Shown here: piece after piece, positions 1 to 10,338 of the stretch | Layout of the letters: each line of letters starts with the position of its first letter | Position numbering within the stretch: position 1 is the first letter of the stretch | From: Adiantum capillus-veneris | Lineage: Eukaryota; Streptophyta; Polypodiopsida; Polypodiales; Pteridaceae | Length of the DNA: 64,000 nt | Reading direction: 5' to 3' | Assembly (NCBI GenBank): GCA_014529385.2 | Contig: CM043957.1 | Location: forward strand, 90,050,881-90,114,880 | The notes under the pieces: generated by a model | Seen by the model: the letters and a program-made list of their open reading frames with translations, nothing else | Database searches by the model: none | What the model was told of the DNA's origin: nothing | Program-made: the position numbers and the translations under genes

Positions 1-79
1 AATTTTTGCTCACAAATTTTGTCAACCTCACACACACTTAGCCTCAACTAACCTTGACTAACTTCCCTCTACACCACCA

Positions 80-307
80 TGTTGGAATTAGGGCTGTAGG
101 AAAACACACACAACTTGGAGAAGCTGAAGGAAGCTCAAGGCACACAACATAGAGTATATTACTTAGTGTGCAATGGAAAGATAAGTTATCCCTAGAGTGA
201 TGGGTGTATATACAATGCACGGGGGAAAAAACCTCCTAGTGAGAGGAAAAATGCCCTGGTGGTCCTAAATGTATCACACACATCACTACCACATGTACAT
301 GGTAACA
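80..307 (-). mobile_element. putative 3' LTR of a Ty1/copia relic
   Basis: On the minus strand a purine run (plus-strand ATCCCCCCTAAC near 309-320) is followed at once by TGTTACCATG, the usual polypurine tract to LTR order. On the plus strand the segment begins TGTTGG and ends TAACA, which gives short inverted ends. It lies just downstream of a copia RNase H fragment in the same orientation. No second LTR is in the window, so both edges are inferred. Confidence 0.4.
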
Positions 308-354
308 AATCCCCCCTAACAGTGATGCGATGAACGAGAGCTGGCACATAGAGT

Positions 355-536
355 ATAGGGAAGTGCCAGGGGAGTAAGCCCAAAGCTTTGCGAAAAGCTT
401 TAAACTTCTCATGAGAAAATGCCTTTGTGAAAAGATATGCAAGGTTGTCCTATGTTGGCACATAAGCCAAGCTAAACTCTCCTATTGAGAGCCTCTCCCT
501 GACATATTGGTAATGCACCTTAATGTGCTTTGTGCG
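355..536 (-). pseudogene. Ty1/copia polyprotein, C-terminal RNase H fragment
   Basis: Reading down from 536 on the minus strand gives RTKHIKVHYQYVRERL, then LAYVPT, a TAG stop at 450-452, then DNLAYLFTKAF and FRKALGL. This is the conserved end of copia RNase H (the K-H-I-D/K-V-H-Y block and the A-D-x-x-T-K block). The expected Asp of the A-D-x-x-T-K block is Tyr here. Together with the stop this marks a dead copy. No upstream copia domains are recognised next to it at higher coordinates, so it is a 3' stump. Confidence 0.7.
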
Positions 537-545
537 ATCATACAT

Positions 546-3500
546 TCTTGATTATTAAAATCTAGCAATTATGCTTTGATGTACAATCAAAATCTTAAGC
601 TCAAATCATTGTGATCACTTTGCATGCACTAATGACTACACAAATTTCTCAATACCCACTAAAGGCATGGATCATTAGCTCTATCATTAGATATTCTTCA
701 ACATCTTAGGACTCTTTTCTTTGAAGGATATACATAAGAGGCACATGGAAGGCTATTTTCAAAGAATGTGAAGCCAGAGTTTGTCACAAAATTTTATCTT
801 CTTTAAGGGCACTTGTAGGAGGATATGCTCAACGAGATAGTCAACAAAAATCTGTGACTATTTTCAAGTGCAATCACCTATGCTTGCATTTGCAAGAAAT
901 TTGATGTTATGTATGGAGACAATTTAGGCAAAAAAACCTAACACAAATCATAAGTTAGGGGCTACCAAATAAAAACATTTTCCTTGAAAATGCTTTGTTC
1001 AATATATCCACTAAGTGTAGAGTGTTTCATGAACACATAAACAAGTTTTTGGCAAGCTTCCTTTTCAAAAAATTATCACTTGGAGGTCTCTTGGAGTGCA
1101 TCTAATATAGGACATTTCCAAGTAGGGAAGGGCTTGATATGTATACCTCTCCTAGCCCTCCATAATCACTTCAAGAAATAGTAAGTATTTACCCTTTACA
1201 CAAAAATTCTCACAAAGCAATGATGATTCAAAATATTTCTAAAACTCATAAATGCATGAGGTCCTAAAGGGATGCAATTGAACACTATCTAAGTCAAGGC
1301 TTTGAAACATAGAGAAAGCTAGAGAGATGATAATCTATGGTTCCAAGATTTTCTTTAAGCATATGTTCATGGCTTTGTATAGTGTTCTTGCTGCCATAGG
1401 CAACATGCCACCGAAAAAAAAGAGAGTTTTCTTTGTGTATATTAAGTGTGGTGTACTTTAGATAGCACAATCTATGCTTCTTATTTGGAACGTTGTCTCT
1501 TACCTATGCTTGAGTAACTTCCTGTCCAAAACATTGTCTCTTGGATTCACTTCCATATGGTTAAATTTCACCATGGTGAAAGGCCAACAAAGTTGAGAGG
1601 ATTGAATCTAAGAAACTATTATTATGTAGACTTACATCTCGGGGGGGGGGGGGGGGGGTTCACTATGTATAAATTGTGTTTATCGCTTGCATTGAAGGTT
1701 TATTTCTATAAATCCTTATCCATGAATTTCTGGCAAATAAAATACACCCATTTTCTATTCAATCTGTAAATTTTTTTCCCAATTCCATTTTTCGGTACCC
1801 TTTTGTATGTGAAAATGTGATAAAAGATAAAATTTAACAACCCCTTCTTTAGCACTCACATTGGTACAAGCAAAGTTGGTCAGTATTGAAAGGTGTGCTA
1901 TGCAAGGCTGAAGATACTGATACGCACAGGGTAAAGTGACAAAGATGGTATATGAGACATGGACATGCAAGGTTCAACTGAAATGTATATATAATGTGGT
2001 TTCTTAGGCCAAAGGAGCTCCAAAAAGGGCCAAATGGGGTTGTAGATCCAGATGTTCCGAGTACTAGATTAATGCTTAGGAGTGTAGTGTTTGAAGTGCT
2101 ATAGAAGTCGGTCCAGACGGCTCCTCAAATGGAGCTATGGTTTGCAAGTTATACTTGTTTAAAAATGGAGTGCACTGTAGATCCTTGATGGATGGGGCAA
2201 GTGAGGAGAGGTGGCCAAGGCTGGTTTCAACATGCATGAAGTACTTGAGTTATGGAACATGCCGGTCCCTTTGAATCAGGAATCAAATCCCAAATGTGAA
2301 AGATATGGCCTCTTGAATGTTTGTTGGGGGCCAGTTATGGGCCAACTGGTTTGCATTGGAAAGCGGGTTAATTGGGGAGTTTTGACCCTTGCCAAGGTTT
2401 GTAGAAGGAATATACACTAAAGGGAATTGGCCGAAATTGACGGTTCGTCAAACAAAGTCATGAGGGCCAATATATGGTGGGACAATGCCATATAATTTTT
2501 CAAAGACCAAATGCAGAAGAGTTTGTAGACCTCAAGGTCGGCAAGGTGATTTTTTACCGTGGGCTTTACAGATTGAGAATCGAGTTCTTGGGCAAGAAAT
2601 GGAACACCTGCCAAATTGGAGGAGAAGAAAACAAGTTTTTTGACCATTTTGTGCAACTGTGAGGGCTCTCAAATGCTGAACCCATGGCGTGCTTCCACAT
2701 GGCCGAGGGGTTTGCCTCACATGAAAAGAAGTGGGTGAAAGCCTTGGGGTATTTGAGCCAGTGGGCTGATGAGAGATTGTGGACATGTGGACATGTGGTG
2801 GGAGAGAGAGCTCCTAACTATGGTGTCCTCGTGCACGGCCCTACAAGGTGCTATTTGTGATGGACTTGGCACACCGGTGCTGTTTGCTCGTGTAGCTGTC
2901 GCTATTGGAGGTGCACGAAGTGATGATGTGGCAATTGGCTATGAGGGGTTCCCACGGGGCCTCTTAACATCCAAAAACCTTTTATTGAGGAAAAATTGCA
3001 CATTCCTCAAATAGTCACACCACCATGGCTGTTCCCTGGGGTTCAAGAGGGGATTTAGGTGTGGAGTATGAGAGAGAGAAAAATAGAAAGTGGCTAGGTG
3101 TCTACAACACACAACATGTGCTATAAATAGAATGGCAAGTGTGTGAAATGCATAAAAATTCTAAAAAAGGGCTCCTTGGGAGCTGCACAAGTCAGGAAAA
3201 ACCAAATTTTTTGTGTTTTTTTGAGAGCTTCTTGGTCACACCATATAAGAGGGGTATTTTCAAAATTGTGAGGGATTTTTGGCCATTTGGAAGTTTGGAA
3301 CGAGAAGGAGAAGAAGAGCAGGAGGAAAGTGCCTTGCATAGCACAATGGTTCTAACCACTAGTTTTCACCTTGGAAATCAACAAAAAATCACTTGCACAT
3401 GCTCATTTTGATACACCAACACACACATATGCTTCTCTAAAGGCTCTAGCACATACCACACACACAAAACCATTGTCCCTCACCGCAAACACCCAACTAT

Positions 3501-3822
3501 GTTTCTCTCTCTCACTCTCACTTTGCAGACCACAATCAAGGTTCGAGGCTACACATGCACTGACACCACAAAGCAAAGCACATGATCCTGAAGAAAGTTG
3601 GGGGAGTAGGAAATTGACACAAAATGGGGAGTAATGACATGCTTTCACTTCAAAACCTAGTTACAAGAGCGGTGATGTGTTTTCCCTGGATTGTAGAGAG
3701 GCATATACTATATGTTCTAGGTGTGTATCCCCTTCCCCCTTTCCATCTTCTAGTGCCTTCACTAAGGAGCACACTAATTGCTCCTGATTTGGTGAAGAGG
3801 TGCAATTTTTGCATTGGTAAAG
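546..3822. other. AT-rich spacer, no gene recognised
   Basis: Open frames here are short (under about 90 codons), overlap on both strands and show no family motif that I recognise. The stretch includes a G18 run and CA- and CT-rich patches near 3420-3530. A weak chain of short plus-strand frames between 2211 and 3014 might be one decayed gene, but nothing identifies it. Confidence 0.5.
1641..1658. repeat. G18 homopolymer run
   Basis: Eighteen consecutive G residues are followed by TTCAC. The length should be treated with caution because long G runs are a common assembly and polymerase-slippage site. A run of this kind can descend from a retrotransposon polypurine tract, but no LTR start is evident after it. 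Confidence 0.8.
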
Positions 3823-4660
3823 ATGGCATCACAAAGTTATGGTAAGATTTTCACAGGCGAGGAGAATCCCGACAAGTAAATCATAGATTTTGAATTTTAT
3901 ATGGTGTCATTGTGTATGACTAATGAAGATAGAAAGAGGTAGAATTTTCCATTGGTGATTCACAATAAAGCTAAAGTATGGTACGATGCATTGGAAGGTG
4001 AGCCAAGGCAAGCATGACCAGCTCTACGGTCATGGTTTTTGCACGACTTTTTGCAGGGAGGCGTCTTTGGTTGAGATGGATGCAAAGCTTAAAGCTCTCA
4101 AGCAAGATGTAAGTGAGGATTTCAATTTGTTTTTAGATTTTTTTGAAGCATGCTGGGTAGAATTGGCAACAACCATTCAATTGGCCAACGACAACTATTT
4201 CAAGATGGACAAAGTTATGGCGTTTCTACATCTTAAAGTCAGTAAAAAGGTTGATTTTGAAAGCCTAGAAAATTGCAATGGTGTAGTGAAAATTGCACAG
4301 CCCAAAAGCAAGAAAATAAAGAAGAAAATTGAGTAGCGTGCAATAGGCTACAAGGTGGTGGCCCCTACCTAAGCTCAGAGCCCCAAAGAAGCCATCTAAG
4401 AGGAGAAACATGGTAACAAGGTGTGGCAGTTGTGCCATAAAATTGGGTAGGAATAGTCCAAGACTTGTTAGAGAAGATGAAAGAGTTAATATTGAGCGTG
4501 ATGGATAGGGGTCAACCAAGAGGAGGTAGAGGCAGGGCAAGACCATTTCCTGGAAGATGCTATAATTGTGGAGAAGAAGGACACTATGTGCTAGATTGTC
4601 CCCAGTCGCCAAGAGAGCGGAGGTATGTACCCTTTATTTAGTAGAGGTAGAGGTCAAGAG
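3823..4660 (+). pseudogene. Ty3/gypsy gag relic with CCHC knuckle
   Basis: From the ATG at 3823 the reading MASQSYGKIFTGEENPDK is followed by a stop, then a gag-like stretch (FPLVIHNKAKVWYDALEG, the 'A-x-x-W-Y' signature). A frameshift leads into the open frame 3986-4336. A zinc knuckle of the form C-x2-C-x4-H-x4-C lies at 4558-4599 (CYNCGEEGHYVLDC). The order capsid then knuckle is normal for gypsy Gag, the structural protein of the particle. Several stops and shifts make it non-functional. No protease or reverse transcriptase follows in the same orientation. Confidence 0.7.
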
Positions 4661-4829
4661 CAGTAAAATGACCAGAGGGAGTAGGCAGTTGAAAATCAAG
4701 TGCAACTGGCCCCACTTGGTGGTGGAGAGATTCCTAGGGTGAATATCATTGGAGTGGATAATTAGGAGGTAAAGGGTAAGAGCTAAAAGGGAGACAGAGG
4801 ATGAAAGGGAAACCAGAGTCTAGGGCTAG

Positions 4830-5265
4830 CAGTTATACCCAATTGTCTTGATGGTAGTTGATTGTGCATCAAGAGACACTACTCTAGAACTTGATTCACC
4901 CACTCTATTTGTCCATCACTCTATGGATGGTTGATTGAAGAGAGGTTAATCTTTACTCTTAGAAGCTTGAACAATCATCTCCAAAAGTTTGCTACGAATT
5001 GTGGCCCTTGATTTGAGACAATGTCATCTAGAATTCCATGATAGAAATAGATATCCTCGAGGAAGAGCTTTGTCGTTCCTTCTTTAGTGATTGACTTGGT
5101 TTCTAGAATAAAATGTGTCATCATTGTGAGCCTATTGACAACCACCATAATTGAATCATAGCCCTTAAAGGGGGGTAGATATATAATGAAATCCATGGAA
5201 ATAGAAGACCACATTTTGTGAGGGATAGGCAAGGGCTGAAGTAATCCACTACCAAATAGATGCAC
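4830..5265 (-). pseudogene. Ty3/gypsy integrase core fragment
   Basis: The minus-strand frame from 5265 reads LLQPLPIP, then SMDFIIYLPPF (first catalytic Asp), VVVNRLTMMTHFI, YFYHGILDDIVSNQGPQF (second catalytic Asp replaced by Asn) and FWR. After a shift, SDGQIEWVNQVLE follows near 4880, containing the catalytic Glu. This is the D,D35E core of a chromovirus-like integrase. The Asp-to-Asn change and several stops show that it is dead. It points head-on at the gag relic to its left, so the two do not belong to one intact element. Confidence 0.75.
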
Positions 5266-5567
5266 GTAACTCTCCTTCTCTTACTTGGACAAATCCTCGC
5301 TCAGCATACCTATCACCTCCTCAGCTCCTATACCATGAACTTGCGGTTGTATCTTGTCTTTCCCATAAAAAATTTCCATCGTGACACCAAATAAATCTGC
5401 ATCAATCTTCAACATATCATCTTCACTCTTGTATTTCTCTGTATGTGTGTAGCCTTTTTTGTATGTAGTCTAGGTCTTGTATGCATAGCTGGTTGTGGTA
5501 TCTTCTTCATCTTTGGCCGCCATAGGATGAGCACAACGTTCTTTAGTCTTCAAATCCAGAACTACCT

Positions 5568-5995
5568 ACCTTCCTTTTTCCTTATCAGGCAAGGTAAACA
5601 CCCCACTCTCTCAATCCTATTTGGCCCCAATTTTCAAAAGCCATGGCCTCCCCAAAATGATAGGATATGCATTTCCAAATGCCTTCATCACAATAAAATC
5701 TATTAAAAATTCAATACCCATCACCTTCACCTTCATGTCTTGAGCCACTCCGAAACACCTAGCTTTGGCATGGTTGGCCATCCTCATTTGTACATTTGAC
5801 CTAGCTATTGATTTTACACATGTTTTCTCCATGGCTACCTTTGTCATCACAAATACATGTGATCCACCCTCTATGTAAGCTTGTACCTACATCCTCTTTT
5901 CAATAACTGTATCCACAAGACAAAGAACATCAATTGGACTGCCCACCATTAAGGCCATATTTTGCACTTCTTTCACATTGCCTTTAGCTTTAGGT
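5568..5995 (-). pseudogene. Ty3/gypsy aspartic protease fragment
   Basis: The minus frame reads AYIEGGSHVFVMTKVAMEKT in the region of the retropepsin flap and ends NAYPIILGRPWL, the block that closes plant gypsy protease domains. It then runs into a short tail ending LPDKEKGR. The catalytic Asp of the D-S/T-G position is Glu (IEGG), so the enzyme is inactive. It lies upstream (higher coordinate) of the minus-strand integrase fragment, the correct order for one degraded element whose RT and RNase H have been deleted. Confidence 0.6.
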
Positions 5996-6091
5996 TGACT
6001 TGTGCTGACACTCGTAGACCACTATCTTCTCAATCTGAACATCACTTACCATATCATATTCAGGATAGCCGCATCCTAGCTGAAAATTTGT

Positions 6092-6430
6092 TTGCTTGAT
6101 CTTGTGGCGCCTTCTTATTTTGCTAGTCTCATGCTATTTTCTACCCTCATATACTTTCTCTTTACCCTTATTAAATTTTCCTACAACAACACTATTCATG
6201 CTTCCACTCGACATACCCCATTCTTTGCCAATTATGGTCAGCACACAAGGAGCGATGTCCACATGAACCATTGAGTGAAGAATGCAGCTGCCACAGATTT
6301 AGCCACACATCTACAAAGCATTCATAAAGAATTGATGATGAATATCATAAAAGTTCAATAGAGGTATAAAGCCAACGTGGACAAACACCAAATGCAACAT
6401 CAATTATTAACTCTTGTAATCAAGATTAAA
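6092..6430 (+). pseudogene. Ty3/gypsy integrase C-terminal fragment
   Basis: The plus frame contains FSYNNTIHASTRHTPFFANYG, the integrase block after the catalytic Glu (A-Y-N-N-x-x-H-x-S-T-x-x-T-P-F). It is followed by a stop and by decayed helical sequence with a K-A-N-V-D-K-H core. It is on the opposite strand to the protease and integrase pieces at 4830-5995, so it is from a separate or rearranged copy. Confidence 0.65.
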
Positions 6431-6973
6431 GTTGTGATCAAGTTTCAAGATCTTATATATTGTGAGCACCCTCTCTCGCTCTCTTCTAGCTCAAGATGCG
6501 CTCACACAACAAGGCCCATGGATTGCAAAAAGTAGCTAGGAATCTGTCCTACATTGGGGGGAGCTTACAAGAGGGAGAAGTTGCTTTAGAAGGGCAAAGG
6601 ATTTTCCTATATAAGTTGTGGTTGGGTGGAGAGTTAAACACACTTCACTCTATTTTCATCTTTTCTCTCTCATTTTTCTTTATGAGAGAATGGAGTTCAC
6701 CAAGGCCAAGGGTCTCACATTTGGTATCTGAACAATGGTCCTTGGATCTTATGAGATGGGCCTTCTACAATTTTGTGATCACTATGTAGGAGATAAGTCA
6801 ATTTGATGAGTATTTGAATATGATTTTGTTTATTGAGTTTGCTTTTCGGGGGGTGCACCTTATAAAATTCTCTACATCACATGCGATCAAAGCCTAGTAA
6901 AAAAACGCCCCTTTACAACCTCCCTTTAAAAAAAATAAAAACTATAGTTTTTGTTAAAAATTGAATTGGAATT
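6431..6973. other. spacer with weak LTR-end resemblance
   Basis: No gene is visible. A stretch at 6714-6732 (CACATTTGGTATCTGAAC) resembles an LTR end followed by a worn initiator-Met primer site, and GGGGGGAG at 6557-6564 could be an old polypurine tract. The two are only about 150 bp apart and no second LTR was found, so the reading is weak. The last five bases, CCTAT (6974-6978), are the left target duplication of the next element. Confidence 0.25.
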
Positions 6974-6978
6974 CCTAT

Positions 6979-7696
6979 TGTAACATTTAATGGCCTAGTA
7001 ACTTGTGTGTAGCGGAAAATAGCATGAACATAGTGACCATTTCATTAGAATAGATTCCTAATGATAATAACAAGAGTGCTTGGGTGGAGAGAGCAACAAA
7101 AAGTATAACACCTAGTTAGATAGCATGAACAATACTTCAAAAGAGGCAGAAATTAAGCTATTGACAACAGTTGAGGACCGGATTTACATGGAGCTGGTCC
7201 CCCCTGCAAAAGGCTTTGTAGTATGGTTTCTCCCATCAAGAGAGACATTTTACAATACAATTCTTTGTGTTCCTTCAATACTAGCTAGTGCAATGAAGAT
7301 AGAAACTTCAAGCACTAAGCAAAACATTTATTTAACACAACATCTCAGACACAAGACCTCACACACCTTCGAAGATGGTGAGAGCTAGCGGGGTGTGAGA
7401 GTAGATTGAGAGGAAGAAGGAGTAGTCTTGCGAGAAAGATGTACATCTCCTCACATAATCACTCATATTAGCATAACTTAGCTTAGTAATTAGCATGGTA
7501 GAGGAGATGAAAATGCATTGAATCTTGGATCTTGGTTGGATTTTCATCACAAAGCCAAGAGTTGTTGGTGTAGGCCTCCCTTCTCACAAGCTTGGAGTAG
7601 GTGATAGGCTTTCCATTAAATCTTGAGAAGGAGAGAGAGTGTCTTCTTGCTTCACACATGAGTTTGCGTGAGTGTGTGTGGATAATGCCTTCAGAA

Positions 7697-7745
<49 letters not shown>

Positions 7746-8446
7746 TCGACCCCTCTTGCTATTTGCTCATGCTGCAACCCTATTGGACCTCTCCAGGCTT
7801 AGCTAATGGAATTTAAAGAGCATAAGTGATAGCCTTTTGACATGTGTCCCCCTTTCCCCTTTTGTGAGAGCTTTAGGTAATTAATTAATGCAACTAAACT
7901 CTCATTGGACCCCTTTATCTCCTGGCCAATAGGAATCAGGCAAGCCATTGGGCTGCTGAATGCTCATTGGACCCCTTGGGAGACTGTCCAATAGTCTTCT
8001 AGAGAGCTTAATTCTTATTGGTGATTTTATTAAGTGTTTTTAAAGTAATTAAAGTAGATTTACTCTAGCCTAATTCTCATTGGTCCACCTCCGAGGCCAT
8101 CCAATAGGATTTGAGTACACCTTATGGGCATCTGGGCGAGGGAGCTGACATGTGTCCCTCATTCCCTTTGTGTAAAGGGAGCTTGTGTGTGTGTGAGTTT
8201 CTCTCTCATCTCCTACTTCTAGGGATCACCCCCGCCTATGTAGGGATGCATGAAGACTTTTGAGCACACACAAAGCATCCAATTTTCCTAGGCTTTTGAC
8301 CTTTATACACAACCTTTGAATTTTGGAACCTTAGAATTTTGGAAGTCTTAATGGGCTGAACTTAGGGTCTTTTAAGTCCATTGTTGCACCTTGATCTTTT
8401 GCAGATGACCCCCTCTTTGGATCCCTATTTTCCCTCCTTTGGATCC
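6979..8446 (-). mobile_element. solo chromovirus-type LTR, lower part
   Basis: This is the reverse complement of most of the LTR found intact at 46473-48071. The plus strand starts TGTAACATTTAATGG, the complement of that LTR's end, and runs to GGATCC at 8446. There it is interrupted by a foldback element. The LTR resumes at 44938 and finishes at 45064. CCTAT flanks it on both sides (6974-6978 and 45065-45069). Total length without insertions is about 1,595 bp against 1,599 bp for the reference copy. No internal coding region of the same element adjoins it, so it is a solo LTR left by recombination between two LTRs. Confidence 0.9.
7705..7742. repeat. (CT)n microsatellite within the solo LTR
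   Basis: About 19 CT units. The matching place in the related LTRs near 47310 and 54500 has only a few GA units on the opposite strand, so the tract expanded in this copy after insertion. Confidence 0.85.
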
Positions 8447-8478
8447 CATTAGGAGATTTCGGAGGTCTTTTGGAGGGC
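8447..8478. mobile_element. foldback element, left terminal inverted repeat
   Basis: The sequence starts CATTAGGAGATTTCGGAGG and is the near-perfect inverse of 44905-44937. The LTR host sequence reads GGATCC before it and CTACTGTGG after the right end. Joining these recreates the uninterrupted LTR sequence seen at 53890-53900 (complement). AGGGC at 8474-8478 is also the left target duplication of the Tat-like retrotransposon that split this element. Confidence 0.8.
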
Positions 8479-9997
8479 TGATAGCAGGAAAAAGAGCAGT
8501 GCAATCGAGTGGCCTCTGTACTCGTGCACACTCCACAAACCACGCCTCATGCAAACAAGCAAAGAACAAAACAAAGGGGGCACCACCCTAAATTAAGAGG
8601 TTTAGGGACCTCACACATAGTGCACATAGGCAAGTGAGACTTCTGGCATTATGATGGCATCAAAACATATGGCAAAACACATAGAAACGAATCTTAGGGA
8701 CCTTATGTAGCATATATATACACAAAACATCAGCTTAACAATACAATGGCATCTGATCATACATAACAAGGATATAGAGAAGCAAGCCAAGGATGGCATA
8801 ATCCCTTGTCAAAAACAATCAACCCAGCAAGTAGGTATGATCCTACTAGCAACACATCAATACCTTAGAGAATGATGGCGAGGATGGTGGCCATGGAGCA
8901 TGAGAGAAGACTCCTTATTTAGGTTTTAGGGCTAGTAATGTAGCATACTAGAGGGAGAGAGAGAGAGAGAGAGGGAGAGAGAGTAGAGCTCCATCCATAG
9001 CTCCTCGTTGTGAGCAATGTCGTCATAGCTTCATTGCTTGGTGAAGTGGGTGAAGTGTTGGTTTTGAGTGAGAGAAGGCCTCCGTATATAGGTTTCTGAG
9101 AGGGTTTAGGATTAGGGATAAACATGCTTAAATCCGCTGATTGGGGTTACTTTTTGCTTAGGGTGGTCAACAGATTGAGGTCACCTGATATGTCACTATC
9201 AAGATATTCTCTAGAGTGATGTGAGAGGGGAGGGTAAATGCTGATTTTTCTGATTGTGACACATGGGGATAAGGCCTTGACCAGCATTTAAGAGCAGGTA
9301 AGGTGGCTGTTGAAACTGGAGGTTCTGCACATGTCAGGGGGGGACCTGCTGGGTCCTCCTGAATATCAAATTCTCAAAAAATCCTCAACCATGGCTTCTT
9401 TTGACATGTGTTCTTTGAAAAAATCAGCATGTCTCTTTTCAACTCAAAAGTCTTTATCCCTGTTGACTCACCTTTACCATAAGATTTTCCCCTTTTCTCC
9501 TCCTGTAACTGCATTGTTGATGCTCAATCACTGCTTCTAGTAACAGTGAACTGTTACCTACCAAATACTTATGGTGCAGTAAAAAATATTTACCATGGGA
9601 AAAAAAGTTACTGTAGGTAAAAAGTGATTTGTTTTTACCATGTAGGTGAAAAATATTTACTATAGGTAAAAAATATTTACTGTGGTAAAAAATATTTACT
9701 GTTGGTAAAAAAGTGAAAACGGAGTATGCTGTGCTGTGAGTCCACACAAACATCCTCGTGTAAATTTCACTAGAAATTCACACCTAGAATGGGCTATTCT
9801 GTAAGATATAGGTTGTAGGCATGCATAAGAGCTCGTTCCCACGTATCTTCTGTCCATGGCACTTTTTACTCTTTGGTGCTTGTGAAGTAGATTTTTCTTC
9901 TCTTTCGAGATCCCTTGGACTAGAGTATCCTCATCTCCCTAACAACTGACTGTGCCTTTATTGCATCTTCAAAAGGGGTCCTAAAAACCATGCATCA
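8479..9997 (-). repeat. 3' LTR of the Tat-like element
   Basis: This is a direct repeat of 42522-44036 with about 2% difference and a few small indels, including a longer (GA)n run at 8949-8972. It contains a stretch rich in GTAAAAAATATTTAC motifs near 9580-9710, an AT-rich subrepeat present in both LTRs. For the minus-strand element its U3 side is at 9997 and its U5 end at 8479. Confidence 0.92.
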
Positions 9998-10017
9998 TAT
10001 AGCCCTCCCCCTTAAGC
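9998..10017 (-). other. polypurine tract of the Tat-like element
   Basis: The minus strand reads AAGGGGGAGGGCTATA directly before the LTR start TGATGCATGG. It is the plus-strand DNA priming site and sits exactly at the internal edge of the 3' LTR, which supports the LTR boundary. Confidence 0.85.
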
Positions 10018-10338
10018 TAGAGCTATTTTATGCCTCTAGCTGTAGGTTGTGCTACAATAGGGTTCTCTTGAATACTTACCCACCTGGTACCAATTGAATT
10101 TGCCATGTTACTGCTTTCTTGGCTGATGCACCCTGTTTAGTCCTTTCTGATGAATAATTGTATCCATCCATGACTAACAACTGGTCTCCTAGACCCTTGA
10201 AAGCCATACCCCATCCATTGTCAATATCCGCTTTCATTGGTAGCATTCTCTTTTTTTCTTTTTTTCTTCTCTTTTTTTCCTTTTTTTTCTTTTCTTTTTT
10301 TTGTCTTTTTTGAAACGACTATGTACATGATTGTTACC
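10018..10338 (-). other. 3' untranslated part of the Tat-like element
   Basis: Short non-coding stretch between the pol stop and the polypurine tract. It holds an almost pure plus-strand pyrimidine tract at about 10246-10304 (a purine run on the element's coding strand) that could act as a second polypurine tract. No ORF is supported. Confidence 0.5.

Noticed and set aside
2211-3014. Possible decayed gene from three short plus-strand frames
   Set aside because: The frames do not join in phase and show no recognisable motif.
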